From contig NZ_PJON01000005.1 of NCBI RefSeq assembly GCF_002900975.1, forward strand, positions 186,001 to 250,000: a stretch of DNA of 64,000 nucleotides, given 5' to 3'. The notes beneath the pieces were generated by a model. The model was given only the letters and a program-made list of their open reading frames with translations, did not search any database and was not told the origin of the DNA. The position numbers and the translations under genes were made by a program. Each line of letters begins with the position of its first letter. Within the stretch, counting starts at the first letter, position 1. Below are positions 36,971 through 45,679 of this stretch, piece by piece. The stretch comes from Tabrizicola aquatica (GTDB lineage Bacteria; Pseudomonadota; Alphaproteobacteria; Rhodobacterales; Rhodobacteraceae).

Positions 36971-38286
36971 GGGCTAGAGATAGTGTGGCGGGGCGGGATG
37001 GGGAAGGATGCTGGTGGGGGAAAGAGGGGGCCAGCGGGGGCGAGGCTTGGCGGGGTATTGGGGTGGGCAGGGTGCCGTGTCCACGGTGGACAAGGCGGCG
37101 AAGTTGTTAATTTTCAATGAGTTAGCCGAAGGCGTTAAGTCTTTGTTAGGAACTTTGGCGCGCATGGTGCGATTGATGGTGAGAGATCATGACTGGCGGC
37201 GGCGGCAAAGGGGAAATGAGATGGGGCATTGCGCGCCGACGGAGAGATCGGACCATACCCGCCCGATGAAGACGTTGTCGGCATTCGTCTGGACGCACCT
37301 TACCACGAAAGTCCGACCGGCGCTGATCGCCAGCCTTCCGCTTCTTGAGAACGCAGCCTGCTAGAGCATCTGCGAGTGGGCAGTATGCGACCTTGGTCGG
37401 CAGACCTTCGATCACGAGGTCGGCAAGACGGTGCGAATGCACCAATCCCCCGCTTCTGCCGCCGATGTTTTCGCCACAAACAAGCTTTGACGCACTTGCG
37501 CCGGGGGGCGACCTGACCCTGATTCCTGCCGTGGGCTGGCGCCGTGATGGTCATCGTCGAATGGACTGAACCAGAGGTCCGACAGTTCGGGCTGATCCAC
37601 ATCAGTATGCCCAATCAGCGGGGTCGCTCGTTGCCCTGCAACTGCATGGTGCCCGGTGACCTGCCTGCCATGTGCGAAGGGCCATTGGCGTTTCGTAGTG
37701 ACAGAGGACTGTGCGGACACGCACCGACCCAAAGCTGCGATTGGCGACGCGCGCTTTGGGCGGGAACGCAAGCTGATCGGCAGTGTGTTCTACCATGACA
37801 AGTTGAGAAGGGCGATTGAGGCCGATGGGCTGAAGCCGCCGAAACACGGCAAGATGAAATCTGTCTGAACTGGCGGTCTTTTTCCTGCGCACCTATCGGG
37901 GATCAAACACAGATCAGCGGTTTCGCGCGGCGCTTCCCTACAATTTTGCGCGAGGTAGCCGCGTCCGGGTGGCAAGCGTCCGACCCAGGCAGAGGTCGTG
38001 GCGCCGACTGGACGGTCTTGGACAGCGGCGAGGGGAGAGGCGGCGTCGCAGTTGCGGTGGCGACCGCGAGTGACATGAGCCGGAGACTGGCAGAGGTCGG
38101 GCAAGGGGCGGAGGCGAATCGCCGGGTGGCGGAAGGATCGGACCCGGCGGAGGATTTTCGGAGAACGATCTTCTCTGCGGGCGGTTGTTCCTGTCGGCTC
38201 CATGCTGCCGGAACTGCGGCGCTTTTTCCGGGGGGCCCGTGTCATTCCGCTTGCCGGAACCCCGCCCCCCGCCTAATCCGGGGGAC
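36971..38286. other. 1.3-kb stretch without a recognisable gene
   Basis: Less GC-rich than its surroundings. Several short open frames exist on both strands (the longest about 119 codons), but none has a family I recognise, a good ribosome-binding site and GC-rich third positions together. The palindrome at 37078-37092 lies near its left end. It may be a decayed insertion or the remains of lost genes, for example the ligase and exonuclease partners of the helicase. No tRNA or transposase was found. Confidence 0.5.
37078..37092. promoter_or_regulatory. TGTCCAC-G-GTGGACA palindrome, site 2
   Basis: Identical to 17952-17966. It is followed within 30 bases by TTAATTTTCAATGAG and later CGTTAAG and GTTAGG, paralleling the sequence after site 1. 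It lies upstream of no recognised gene here, which makes its role unclear. Confidence 0.4.
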
Positions 38287-39099
38287 ATGAGAATTTTGTT
38301 CCTGGGCGATGTCGTGGGCCGGTCGGGCCGGGCGGCGGTGACGGAGCGGCTGCCGGGGCTTCGGGCGGCCTGGGGGTTGGATTTCGTCGTGGTGAACGGC
38401 GAGAATGCCAGCCAGGGCGCGGGCTTGACCGGCGACCACGCAAAGGAATTGCTGGCGGCGGGGGCGGATTGCCTGACGCTGGGCGATCATGCCTTTGATC
38501 AGAAGGACATGCTGAGCTTCATCGAGAACGAGCCGCGGATCGTGCGGCCGCTGAATTTCTCGAAGGTGGCCCCGGGCCGAGGGGCGCGGGTGTTCGAGGC
38601 GACGCAGGGGCGGAAGGTGCTGGTGACCCAGGCCTTGGGGCAGGTGTTCATGAAGCGGCCCTTTGATGACCCGTTTTCGGCGCTGGAGCAGGTCTTGAAG
38701 CAGCACACGCTGGGCGGTGTGGTGCAGGCGGCGGTGGTCGATTTCCATGCCGAGGCCACCTCCGAGAAGATGGGGATGGGCCATTGGTGCGACGGGATGG
38801 CGTCGCTGGTGGTGGGCACGCATACCCATGTGCCGACCAGTGACACGATGATCCTGGGCAAGGGCACGGCCTATCAGTCCGATGCGGGCATGTGCGGCGA
38901 TTATGACAGCGTGATCGGGATGGAGAAGCTGGAGCCTTTGCGCCGTTTCCTGACCGGGATGGCCAAGGGCCGGTTCGAACCAGCGGGCGGCGAGGCGACG
39001 CTGTCGGGGGTCTATGTCGAGACCGACGACAAGACCGGGCTGGCAACGCGGGTGCGGATGATCCGGGTCGGCGGGAAGCTGCAGGAGTCCACTCCGTGA
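38287..39099 (+). CDS. YmdB/TIGR00282-family metallophosphoesterase
   Basis: 270 residues from ATG 38287. L-F-L-G-D8-V-V-G-R-S-G-R, V-V-V-N-G-E-N-A, L-G-D-H-A-F-D, V-D-F-H-A-E-A-T-S-E-K and G-T-H-T-H-V-P give the complete dinuclear metal centre of the YmdB family, which hydrolyses 2',3'-cyclic nucleotides. In Bacillus, YmdB influences biofilm choice; the role here is unknown. In many alphaproteobacteria it lies close to yebC, as it does here. Confidence 0.92.
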   Translation: MRILFLGDVVGRSGRAAVTERLPGLRAAWGLDFVVVNGENASQGAGLTGDHAKELLAAGADCLTLGDHAFDQKDMLSFIENEPRIVRPLNFSKVAPGRGARVFEATQGRKVLVTQALGQVFMKRPFDDPFSALEQVLKQHTLGGVVQAAVVDFHAEATSEKMGMGHWCDGMASLVVGTHTHVPTSDTMILGKGTAYQSDAGMCGDYDSVIGMEKLEPLRRFLTGMAKGRFEPAGGEATLSGVYVETDDKTGLATRVRMIRVGGKLQESTP

Positions 39100-39187
39100 G
39101 CGGGCCGTTGGTGGAGGCGTCGCCTTTCGGTTTTGCTGCAAGCGGCGGGGCCTTTGGGCCGGGCGGATGCTTGCGGAGGGTGCGGGC

Positions 39188-40117
39188 GTGAGCGAGACGG
39201 GTGTTCTGGCAGCGCCGGACGTGCCCGGAAGGGGCGGATTTGTCGGGGGCCGGTGGTTTTTGGTCCTGGTGCTGGTCGTGCTGGGGGTGGGCTGGGGCTC
39301 GACCCAATCCCTGGGCAAGATGGCGACGGCGACCGGGCATCAGCCGTTCGGGCTGATCTTCTGGCAGCTTGTGTTGGGCGCGGTAGTGCTGGGCGTCGTC
39401 TCGGCCGTGCGGGGCAAGGGGCTGGTGTTCAGCCGTGCGGCGTTGCGGTTCTATGTGCTGATTGCGGTCATCGGGACGCTGATCCCGAATGCGACCTTTT
39501 ATGCGGCGGTCGTGCATCTGCCGGCGGGGGTGATGTCGATCCTGATTTCCACCGTGCCCTTGATCGCCTTTCCGATGGCGCTGGCGCTGGGGTTGGACCG
39601 GTTCTCTTTGCCTCGGGCCCTGGGGCTGGGGTTGGGCATCCTGGGCGTGGCGCTGATCGCTGGGCCGAGCGGGCAGATCAGCCTGGGTTGGCTGGCGGTC
39701 GCGATGGTGGGGCCCGTGTTCTATGCGATCGAGGCGACCTGGGTCGCCAGCCGGGGGACGGCGGGCATGGATGCGGTGCAGGCGATGTTCGGCGTGTCGG
39801 TGGTCGGCGCGCTGATCGCGGCGCCGCTGGCCCTGGGAACAGGACAGTGGGTCGATCCGTTGCCCCTGGGGCGCGCGGAGGCGGCGATGGTCATTCTGGC
39901 GGCGGTGCATGCGGTGGTCTATGCGGCCTATGTCTGGCTGGCGCAGCGGGCGGGGTCGGTCTTTGCCGCGCAATGCAGTTACCTGGTCACGGGATCGGGC
40001 GTGCTGTGGGCGATGGCGCTGCTGGGTGAGCGGTTCCAGCCGGTCGTCTGGCTGGCGCTGGCCGTGATGCTGGCGGGCGTGGCGCTGGTGCAGCCTCGCC
40101 CGGTGCGGGAGGCATGA
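39188..40117 (+). CDS. EamA/DMT-family permease
   Basis: 309 residues if started at GTG 39188, which has GGAGGG eight bases upstream; ATG 39167 is in frame but lacks such a site. About ten helices in two EamA halves; G-W-G-S-T-Q-S-L-G-K near residue 30 and the C-terminal L-L-G-E-R-F-Q motif are typical. The substrate is unknown. The stop overlaps the next permease gene by four bases (ATGA). Confidence 0.85.
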   Translation: MSETGVLAAPDVPGRGGFVGGRWFLVLVLVVLGVGWGSTQSLGKMATATGHQPFGLIFWQLVLGAVVLGVVSAVRGKGLVFSRAALRFYVLIAVIGTLIPNATFYAAVVHLPAGVMSILISTVPLIAFPMALALGLDRFSLPRALGLGLGILGVALIAGPSGQISLGWLAVAMVGPVFYAIEATWVASRGTAGMDAVQAMFGVSVVGALIAAPLALGTGQWVDPLPLGRAEAAMVILAAVHAVVYAAYVWLAQRAGSVFAAQCSYLVTGSGVLWAMALLGERFQPVVWLALAVMLAGVALVQPRPVREA

Positions 40118-41895
40118 TGTTCGGTCTGTCCGTTCCGGCAGAGTGGCAGCCCTGGGTCGCGATGGCGATCCTGGTGATCATGTTCGTCCTGTTCGTGCTG
40201 GAGCGCACCCCCGTCGAGGTCACGGCCATCGGTGGCGCTGCGCTGATGCTGGTCCTGGGCATCCTGCCGGTGAAGGATGCGACGAGCGTTCTGGCGAACC
40301 CCGCGCCCTGGACCATCGCGCTGATGTTCCTGGTGATGGGAGGACTGGTGCGCACTGGCGCGGTCGAGGCGGTGATCACTGCCGTCGGGCGCCATGCCGG
40401 GGACCGGCCGAAGACGACCGTGGCGGTGCTGATCGGGACGACGGCGGTCGCCTCGGCCTTCATGAACAACACGCCGCTGGTCGCGGTGATGATCCCGGTG
40501 GTAATCCAGCTGGCGATGAAGATCGGGACGGCACCGTCCAAGTTGCTGATCCCGCTCAGCTACATGACCGTGCTGGGGGGAATGATCACGCTGATCGGCA
40601 CCTCGACCAACATTCTGGTGGACGGGGTGGCGGTCGAACAGGGGCTGGAGCATTTCAGCCTGTTCGAGATCGCGCCCCTGGGCGTCGCGGTGATGATCGC
40701 GGGCGGCATCTTCCTGGGCCTGTTCGGCGACCGGCTGTTGCCGGTGCGGCAGTCCATGGGCGTGCTGCTGAATGACCGGCGGAAGATGAAGTTCTTCACC
40801 GAGGTCGCCGTGCCCGAGGACAGCCCGCTGATCGGCCAGCAGGTGATGAGCGTCGATCTGTTCAAGCGCGAGGGCGTCCGGGTGATCGACGTGTTGCGCG
40901 GCGACGCCAGCCTGCGGCGCGACCTGGCGCCCGTCACGCTGGAGGCCGGGGACCGCGTGGTGCTGCGGACCGAGATGACCGAGTTGATGGGCCTGCATGC
41001 CCGCAAGGACGTGCATCTGGTGGACAAGCTGTCGTCGGTCAAGACCGAGACGGTCGAGGTCTTGATCGGCCCCGGCTGCCGGATGGAGGGCCAGCGCCTG
41101 GGCGACATGCGCCTGCGGCGGCGCTATGGGGTCTATGTGCTGGCGGTGCATCGCCGGAACCAGAACATCGGACGACAGCTGGATGACCTGATCGTGCGGG
41201 TCGGGGATACCTTGCTGCTGGAAGGCTCGGTCGAGGATATCCAGCGGCTGGCGGCGGACATGGACCTGGTGGATGTGAACCGCCCGCGCGTCATGGCCTT
41301 TCGCCGCGCCAAGGCCCCGATCGCGCTTGCCGCGCTGGCGCTGATCGTGATCGTCTCGGCCCTGGACCTGGCGCCGATCCTGCCCCTGGCCCTTCTGGCG
41401 GTGGCGGTGATCCTGGTCACGCATTGCGTGGACAGCGACGAGGCGTTCAGCTTCGTGGATGGGCGGCTGCTGGCGATGATCTTCGCGATGCTGGCCGTGG
41501 GCCAGGGGCTGGAGCAGTCTGGCGCGGTGGGGATGATCGTGACGGCGGTTGCCCCCCTGCTGGAGGGGCTGGGGCCGTTCATGCTGATCCTCGCGGTCTA
41601 TTTCATCGGCCTGGTGCTGACCGAGTTCCTGTCGAACAATGCAGTGGCGGTGATCTACACGCCCATCGCCATCGAACTGGCCGAGAAGCTGGGCCATGAC
41701 TCGCGCCCCTTCGTGGTCGCGGTGATGTTTTCCGCCACGCTCGCCTTTGCGACCCCGGTCGGGTATCAGACCAACATGATGGTCTACGGGCCGGGCGGCT
41801 ATCGGTTCAGCGACTTTACCCGGGTGGGTGTGCCGCTGAACCTGATCACGATGCTGGTGTGCTGCGCGCTGATCCCGCTGATCTGGCCGCTGTAG
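40114..41895 (+). CDS. SLC13-type permease with two TrkA-C domains
   Basis: 593 residues. Two blocks of helices (about 1-215 and 395-593) of the divalent anion:Na+ symporter superfamily enclose a soluble middle with two RCK-C/TrkA-C domains (about 225-310 and 315-390). The S-N-T-x-x-V and L-S-N-N-A/V-A-V-I motifs (E-F-L-S-N-N near residue 505) mark the ion- and substrate-binding hairpins. Relatives move sulfate, dicarboxylates or other anions; the substrate is not predictable. Confidence 0.88.
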   Translation: MMFGLSVPAEWQPWVAMAILVIMFVLFVLERTPVEVTAIGGAALMLVLGILPVKDATSVLANPAPWTIALMFLVMGGLVRTGAVEAVITAVGRHAGDRPKTTVAVLIGTTAVASAFMNNTPLVAVMIPVVIQLAMKIGTAPSKLLIPLSYMTVLGGMITLIGTSTNILVDGVAVEQGLEHFSLFEIAPLGVAVMIAGGIFLGLFGDRLLPVRQSMGVLLNDRRKMKFFTEVAVPEDSPLIGQQVMSVDLFKREGVRVIDVLRGDASLRRDLAPVTLEAGDRVVLRTEMTELMGLHARKDVHLVDKLSSVKTETVEVLIGPGCRMEGQRLGDMRLRRRYGVYVLAVHRRNQNIGRQLDDLIVRVGDTLLLEGSVEDIQRLAADMDLVDVNRPRVMAFRRAKAPIALAALALIVIVSALDLAPILPLALLAVAVILVTHCVDSDEAFSFVDGRLLAMIFAMLAVGQGLEQSGAVGMIVTAVAPLLEGLGPFMLILAVYFIGLVLTEFLSNNAVAVIYTPIAIELAEKLGHDSRPFVVAVMFSATLAFATPVGYQTNMMVYGPGGYRFSDFTRVGVPLNLITMLVCCALIPLIWPL

Positions 41896-41898
41896 GAG

Positions 41899-42270
41899 AT
41901 GGGGAGGCGCAAGCTTCTGGTGGTTCTGGCGCTGGGCGGCTGTTCGGGTCTTGGGGCGCCGCCGGTGCCGCAGGCGGCCCGGCTGTCGGCCGAGGAACTG
42001 GTCCTGACCCTGTCCGACGGAACGATCTGCCGCGCGGACTGGGCGGCGCAGGGCGGGGTGGGGCGGTTTCAGGACTGCGGTCCCGGCTTTGGCTATGCGG
42101 TGGAGGTGGTCGAGAACCCGAACCTGCTGCGGCAGATCTTCACCGGCCTGACCGAGGCGCTGGGGGCCGAGGGCCTGTCGCCGCCGATGGCGGAGGTGGT
42201 GATTACCGATGCGATGGGGCGGGATCACGTCTTTGTCTCGCCGCCGCCGGCGGACCTTTCGGACGACTGA
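41899..42270 (+). CDS. Small predicted lipoprotein
   Basis: 123 residues. The N-terminus MGRRKLLVVLALGGC is a lipoprotein signal peptide with Cys15. The mature part contains a C-x(19)-C pair (T-I-C-R-A-D-W and Q-D-C-G-P-G) that could form a disulfide. It starts three bases after the SLC13 gene. I do not recognise the family. Confidence 0.75.
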   Translation: MGRRKLLVVLALGGCSGLGAPPVPQAARLSAEELVLTLSDGTICRADWAAQGGVGRFQDCGPGFGYAVEVVENPNLLRQIFTGLTEALGAEGLSPPMAEVVITDAMGRDHVFVSPPPADLSDD

Positions 42271-42275
42271 GGCAC

Positions 42276-42340
42276 GGCTCGTCGTGCGACTTCGTCTTCT
42301 CCTCGCGGGCGACGAGTGACGAAGTCATCGAGGAGCGGTC
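42276..42340 (+). repeat. Dispersed hairpin repeat, copy 2 (CTCGTCG...CGAGGAG)
   Basis: Near-identical to 2216-2280 over the first 32 bases. Outer arms CTCGTCGTGCGACTTCGTC and GACGAAGTCATCGAGGAG are complementary apart from a few positions, giving a long stem. It lies between the lipoprotein gene and yebC. Confidence 0.75.
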
Positions 42341-42435
42341 CGGGGGAACGCGGTCCAGGGGGCGCGGGGGTTGCCCTTGTGCGGGCAGCCGGTGTAGAGG
42401 ACGCCATCACCGAATTGGGATCGAGGTAAGGCCAA

Positions 42436-43176
42436 ATGGCAGGCCATTCGAAATGGGCGAACATCCAGCATCGCAAGGGCAAGCAGGACAAGCTGCGCTC
42501 GAAGATGTTTTCCAAGCTGTCGAAGGAAATCACCGTCGCGGCCAAGATGGGGATGCCTGACCCCGAAATGAACCCGCGTCTGCGGCTGGCAGTCAAGGCC
42601 GCGAAGGCCGTGTCGATGCCGAAAGACGTGATCGACCGGGCGATCAAGAAAAGCCAGATGGGCGACGGGGCGGATTACACCGAGATCCGCTATGAAGGCT
42701 ATGGCGTCAACGGGATCGCGATCATCGTCGAGGCGATGACCGACAACCTGAACCGCACCGCGTCGAACGTGCGGTCCTATTTCACCAAATGCGGTGGGAA
42801 CCTGGGCACGACCGGCAGCGTCGCGCACAGCTTCGACCGGGTGGGCGAGATCACCTATCCCGCCTCGGCTGGTTCGGCCGACGATGTGATGATGGCGGCG
42901 CTGGAGGCGGGCGCGGACGACGTGGAATCGGACGAGGACGGGCACTGGATCTATTGCCAGGTCGAGAACCTGTCGGAAGTGTCGGACGCGCTGGAGAAGG
43001 CGCTGGGCGAATCCACCGAATCCAAGCTGGTCTGGAAGCCGCAGACCCGGACCGAGGTTGACCTGGAAACCGCGCAAAAGCTGATGCGGCTGATCGATCT
43101 TCTGGAAGAGGACGACGATGTGCAGACGGTGACGCATAACTTCGACGTTCCCGAGGATGTCGCCGCGGCGCTGTAA
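42436..43176 (+). CDS. YebC/PmpR-family DNA-binding regulator or translation factor
   Basis: 246 residues opening [18 protein letters not shown], the invariant start of the family, with [11 protein letters not shown] and the three-domain layout of known structures. YebC/TACO1 proteins act as DNA-binding regulators in some bacteria and help ribosomes translate proline runs in others. Two strong hairpins follow. Confidence 0.95.
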   Translation: MAGHSKWANIQHRKGKQDKLRSKMFSKLSKEITVAAKMGMPDPEMNPRLRLAVKAAKAVSMPKDVIDRAIKKSQMGDGADYTEIRYEGYGVNGIAIIVEAMTDNLNRTASNVRSYFTKCGGNLGTTGSVAHSFDRVGEITYPASAGSADDVMMAALEAGADDVESDEDGHWIYCQVENLSEVSDALEKALGESTESKLVWKPQTRTEVDLETAQKLMRLIDLLEEDDDVQTVTHNFDVPEDVAAAL

Positions 43177-43181
43177 GCCGC

Positions 43182-43227
43182 GGAATTCTGAAGAAGAATT
43201 CCGGGCCGGAAATCGTTCGATTTCCGG
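43182..43227. repeat. Two adjacent hairpins between yebC and the cold-shock gene
   Basis: 43182-43202 has arms GGAATTCT and AGAATTCC with a five-base loop; 43206-43227 has arms CCGGAAATCG and CGATTTCCGG with a two-base loop. Neither has a T-run. They resemble the AT-armed hairpin at 12899-12919 and may protect the yebC transcript end. Confidence 0.5.
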
Positions 43228-43405
43228 TCTGGGGCGCGGGCGGCAAAGGAAAGCCTTGCAATTGCGGCCGCCAGGCCCCATGTGGGTCAGGCAAAGCTTC
43301 TTCTCTTTCGTTCTACTGTCTGCTTCGGCCTTCAGCTTCGATCGTGACGACACTAGGCCAGGCCACCGCACGCTGCGGGTGGCATACATGACAGGAGACA
43401 TCACG

Positions 43406-43612
43406 ATGGCCAATGGCACCGTGAAATGGTTCAACGCCACCAAAGGCTTCGGCTTCATCGCTCCCGCGGGCGGTTCCAAGGACGTTTTCGTCCACGTGAC
43501 CGCGCTTGAGCGTGCGGGCATCCGCTCGCTGCCCGATGGGCAGGCCGTGACCTACGACATCGAGCAGGATCGCAACGGCCGTGAATCGGCTGTGAACCTG
43601 GCTCTGGCGTAA
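43406..43612 (+). CDS. Cold-shock protein, CspA family
   Basis: 68 residues forming one cold-shock domain: M-A-N-G-T-V-K-W-F-N, RNP1 K-G-F-G-F-I and RNP2 V-F-V-H-V. ATG 43406 follows ACAGGAG. The ~180-base stretch upstream (after the yebC hairpins) is long enough to be a regulatory leader, as csp genes often have, but I see no specific fold. A rho-independent terminator follows. Confidence 0.95.
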   Translation: MANGTVKWFNATKGFGFIAPAGGSKDVFVHVTALERAGIRSLPDGQAVTYDIEQDRNGRESAVNLALA

Positions 43613-43637
43613 GCCTTATCCCTTCGGGGGTTCGGGA

Positions 43638-43666
43638 ACGGGGGTGGCGCAAGCCGCCCCCGTTTT
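43638..43666 (+). terminator. Rho-independent terminator after the cold-shock gene
   Basis: ACGGGGGTGGC and GCCGCCCCCGT arms around GCAA, followed by TTT. It lies between the csp stop and the stop of the convergent argP-like gene. Confidence 0.85.
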
Positions 43667-44539
43667 CTATTGCACCAACGCCATGCGCGCCGCACGGCGG
43701 ATCGCCTGGGTCACCGGGGCCAGGGCAGGGGCCGCAAGGCGGGTAAACTGCCAGTGCAGCGCAACGTCGAGGGGGGTGTCCGGCACCAGTTCGACCAGGG
43801 CGCCGGCGGCAAGGTGGGGGGTGACCAGCGCCTCGGGGTTCATGCCCCAGCCGAGGCCGGCGATACAGGCATCGACAAAGCCCTGCGACGAGGCCATGCG
43901 GTGCGTGGGCAGCGCCCGGCGCGCGCCGGTCTGGCGACTGGCCCAGAGGTCCTGCAGGCGGTCCATGTCCGAGAAGGTCAGCGTCGGGGCCTGGGCCAGG
44001 GCCTGAGCGGTGACGCCCTGCGGGAACCAGCGGTCACGATAGGTGGGCGCGGCGGTGGCGCGGTAGCGCAGGGCGCCAAGCGGCAGCGTGTCGCAGCCTT
44101 GCAGCGGGCCGGGATGGGCGGTGATGGCGGCCACCACCTCACCACGCCGAAGCCAGTCCTGGCTGACCTCCTGGTCGTCGATGACAAGGTCGAAGAGGAG
44201 GCCCTCGGTCGCGGCAAGGGCCGGGATGACCCAGGTGGCCAGGCTGTCGGCGTTGACCGCGATGCGCAGGGTGGTGCGGGTCGGCGTCAGGCCGAGGTCA
44301 TGGGCCAGGGTGCGTTCCAGCAGGGCGATCTCGTCATGGTGGCGGATGAGGCGCACGCCCGGCTCGGTCGCGCGGCAGGGCTGGCCGCGGCGGATGAGAA
44401 GGGTGCCGGTCGCTTCCTCCAGCGCCTTGATGCGCTGGCTGATCGCCGAGGGCGTGACGTGCAGTTCCGCCGCCGCAAGGTCGAAGGCCCCGCGGCGGTG
44501 GACGGCGGCAAGGGCGGCGAGTTGGGCGGGGTCCAGCAT
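43667..44539 (-). CDS. argP: LysR-type regulator ArgP (lysine/arginine export control)
   Basis: 290 residues: N-terminal winged HTH (F-D-L-A-A-A-E-L-H-V-T-P-S-A-I-S-Q-R-I, about 18-37) and a periplasmic-binding-like effector domain. The helix sequence and the neighbouring lysE gene are those of ArgP/IciA. It should sense basic amino acids and switch on the exporter. A palindromic LysR box (44549-44571) is ten bases upstream of its start, allowing self-control. Confidence 0.9.
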   Translation of the reverse strand: MLDPAQLAALAAVHRRGAFDLAAAELHVTPSAISQRIKALEEATGTLLIRRGQPCRATEPGVRLIRHHDEIALLERTLAHDLGLTPTRTTLRIAVNADSLATWVIPALAATEGLLFDLVIDDQEVSQDWLRRGEVVAAITAHPGPLQGCDTLPLGALRYRATAAPTYRDRWFPQGVTAQALAQAPTLTFSDMDRLQDLWASRQTGARRALPTHRMASSQGFVDACIAGLGWGMNPEALVTPHLAAGALVELVPDTPLDVALHWQFTRLAAPALAPVTQAIRRAARMALVQ

Positions 44540-44548
44540 TAGCTGTGC

Positions 44549-44571
44549 TTAATCCAAGGCAGGAAGATTAA
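44549..44571. promoter_or_regulatory. LysR-type operator TTAATC-N11-GATTAA
   Basis: A perfect six-base inverted repeat around eleven bases, containing the T-N11-A core expected of LysR-family recognition sites. It is in the divergent gap between argP and the ACT-lysE operon, so the ArgP-like regulator is the natural candidate to bind it. Confidence 0.7.
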
Positions 44572-44631
44572 CTGGAGTTTGTCAGGTCGCGGCCGTAGGT
44601 CAAGGGCCAGGCGCTGGGCCAGGACCGACGG

Positions 44632-44668
44632 GCGGAGCCTCCGGCGGGGATATTTTCAGAAGGGAAAG
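44632..44668 (+). repeat. GGATATTT box, copy 3
   Basis: GGAGCCTCCGGCGGGGATAT followed by TTTCAGAAGGGAAAG. It shares the GC hairpin, G-G-A-T-A-T-T-T core and A/G-rich tail with 17219-17267 and 34526-34578. It is placed just before the ACT-protein gene. Confidence 0.5.
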
Positions 44669-44695
44669 CTGCGGGGCGCGGCTTTGAGGTGGGTT

Positions 44696-45064
44696 ATGGC
44701 AGAGCGGGATCTTGCGGTGTTGTTGCGCGGGATGGAGCCGGCGTTGCATCCCGAGCCCTACGGTTTTGCGGTCTGGGAGGGCGCGCTGCCGTTCCAGCCC
44801 TTTGCCACGGTAGCCGAGGTCGAGGGGCTGACGGTGGTGGCGGCCTTGGCCGATCTGGGCGGGGGCGAGGCCTGGGCGCGGATCAGCCTGACCGTCCACA
44901 GCGACCTGGCGGCGGTGGGGCTGACGGCGGCCTTTGCCACGGCGCTGGCGGCCGAGGGGATCAGCTGCAACGTGATCGCGGGGGTGCATCACGATCATCT
45001 CTTCGTCCAGTGGGACCGGCGCGAGGCTGCGATGGCGGCACTGCAGGAGTTGTCCCGTGCTTGA
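44696..45064 (+). CDS. ACT domain protein in the argP-lysE module
   Basis: 122 residues from ATG 44696. L-H-P-E-P-Y-G-F-A-V-W near residue 17 and A-A-E-G-I-S-C-N-V-I-A-G-V-H-H-D-H-L-F-V near 90 match small ACT-domain proteins (two ACT-like halves) that bind amino acids. It has no enzyme domain. The exporter gene starts inside its last codons, so the two are co-translated. It may be a ligand-sensing partner of the exporter, which is inference. Confidence 0.82.
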   Translation: MAERDLAVLLRGMEPALHPEPYGFAVWEGALPFQPFATVAEVEGLTVVAALADLGGGEAWARISLTVHSDLAAVGLTAAFATALAAEGISCNVIAGVHHDHLFVQWDRREAAMAALQELSRA

Positions 45065-45659
45065 GGCGGCGCTGAACGGCTATTTCGTGGCGGTGAGCCT
45101 GATCCTGGCGATCGGGGCGCAGAATGCCTTTGTCCTGCGGCAGGGCCTGCGGCGCGAGCATGTCGCGGCGGTGGTGGCGGTCTGTGCAATCTCGGATGCG
45201 ATCCTGATCGGCGCGGGGGTGGCGGGCTTCGGCACGATCTCGGCCCGGCTGCCCTGGTTCGGCGAGGCGATGCGCTGGCTGGGGGTGGCGTTCCTGCTGG
45301 TCTATGGCGCCCTGCGGTTCCGGGCGGCGGCGCGGGGGGGCGCGGCGCTGCGGCCGTCGGACACCGGATCGGCGCCTTTGGGCAAGGTGCTGGCGACCTG
45401 TCTGGTGCTGACCTGGGCCAATCCGCATGTCTATCTGGATACGGTGGTGCTGATCGGGTCGATCTCGGCGCAATATGCGCCCTATCAGGTGGCGTTCGGG
45501 GTGGCGGCGGCCTTTGGCTCGTTGAGTTTCTTCACCGCGCTGGGGTTCGGGGCGCGGCTGCTGGCGCCGGTCTTTGCCAAGGCTTCGGCCTGGGTCTGGC
45601 TGGAGCTGGGCGTGGGGCTGGTGATGTGGGCCATTGCGGCGGGGCTTGCCTTCGGCTGA
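45057..45659 (+). CDS. LysE/ArgO-family amino acid exporter
   Basis: 200 residues with six hydrophobic segments. G-A-Q-N-A-F-V-L-R-Q-G-L near residue 21 is the LysE/ArgO signature, and T-W-A-N-P-H-V-Y-L-D near 123 the second conserved block. The start is GTG 45057 with AGGAG upstream, inside the ACT gene. It exports lysine or arginine, probably under control of the divergent argP. Confidence 0.92.
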   Translation: MLEAALNGYFVAVSLILAIGAQNAFVLRQGLRREHVAAVVAVCAISDAILIGAGVAGFGTISARLPWFGEAMRWLGVAFLLVYGALRFRAAARGGAALRPSDTGSAPLGKVLATCLVLTWANPHVYLDTVVLIGSISAQYAPYQVAFGVAAAFGSLSFFTALGFGARLLAPVFAKASAWVWLELGVGLVMWAIAAGLAFG

Positions 45660-45679
45660 TCCGGGGGTATCAAGGCGCG

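Noticed and set aside
35276-37120. 614-codon plus-strand open frame opposite the helicase
   Set aside because: Gly/Val/Glu-rich shadow translation of the helicase gene; the helicase motifs are complete on the other strand.
37008-38245. Several 70-150 codon open frames on both strands in the gene-free stretch
   Set aside because: None combines a ribosome-binding site, GC-rich third positions and a recognisable motif; they overlap each other.
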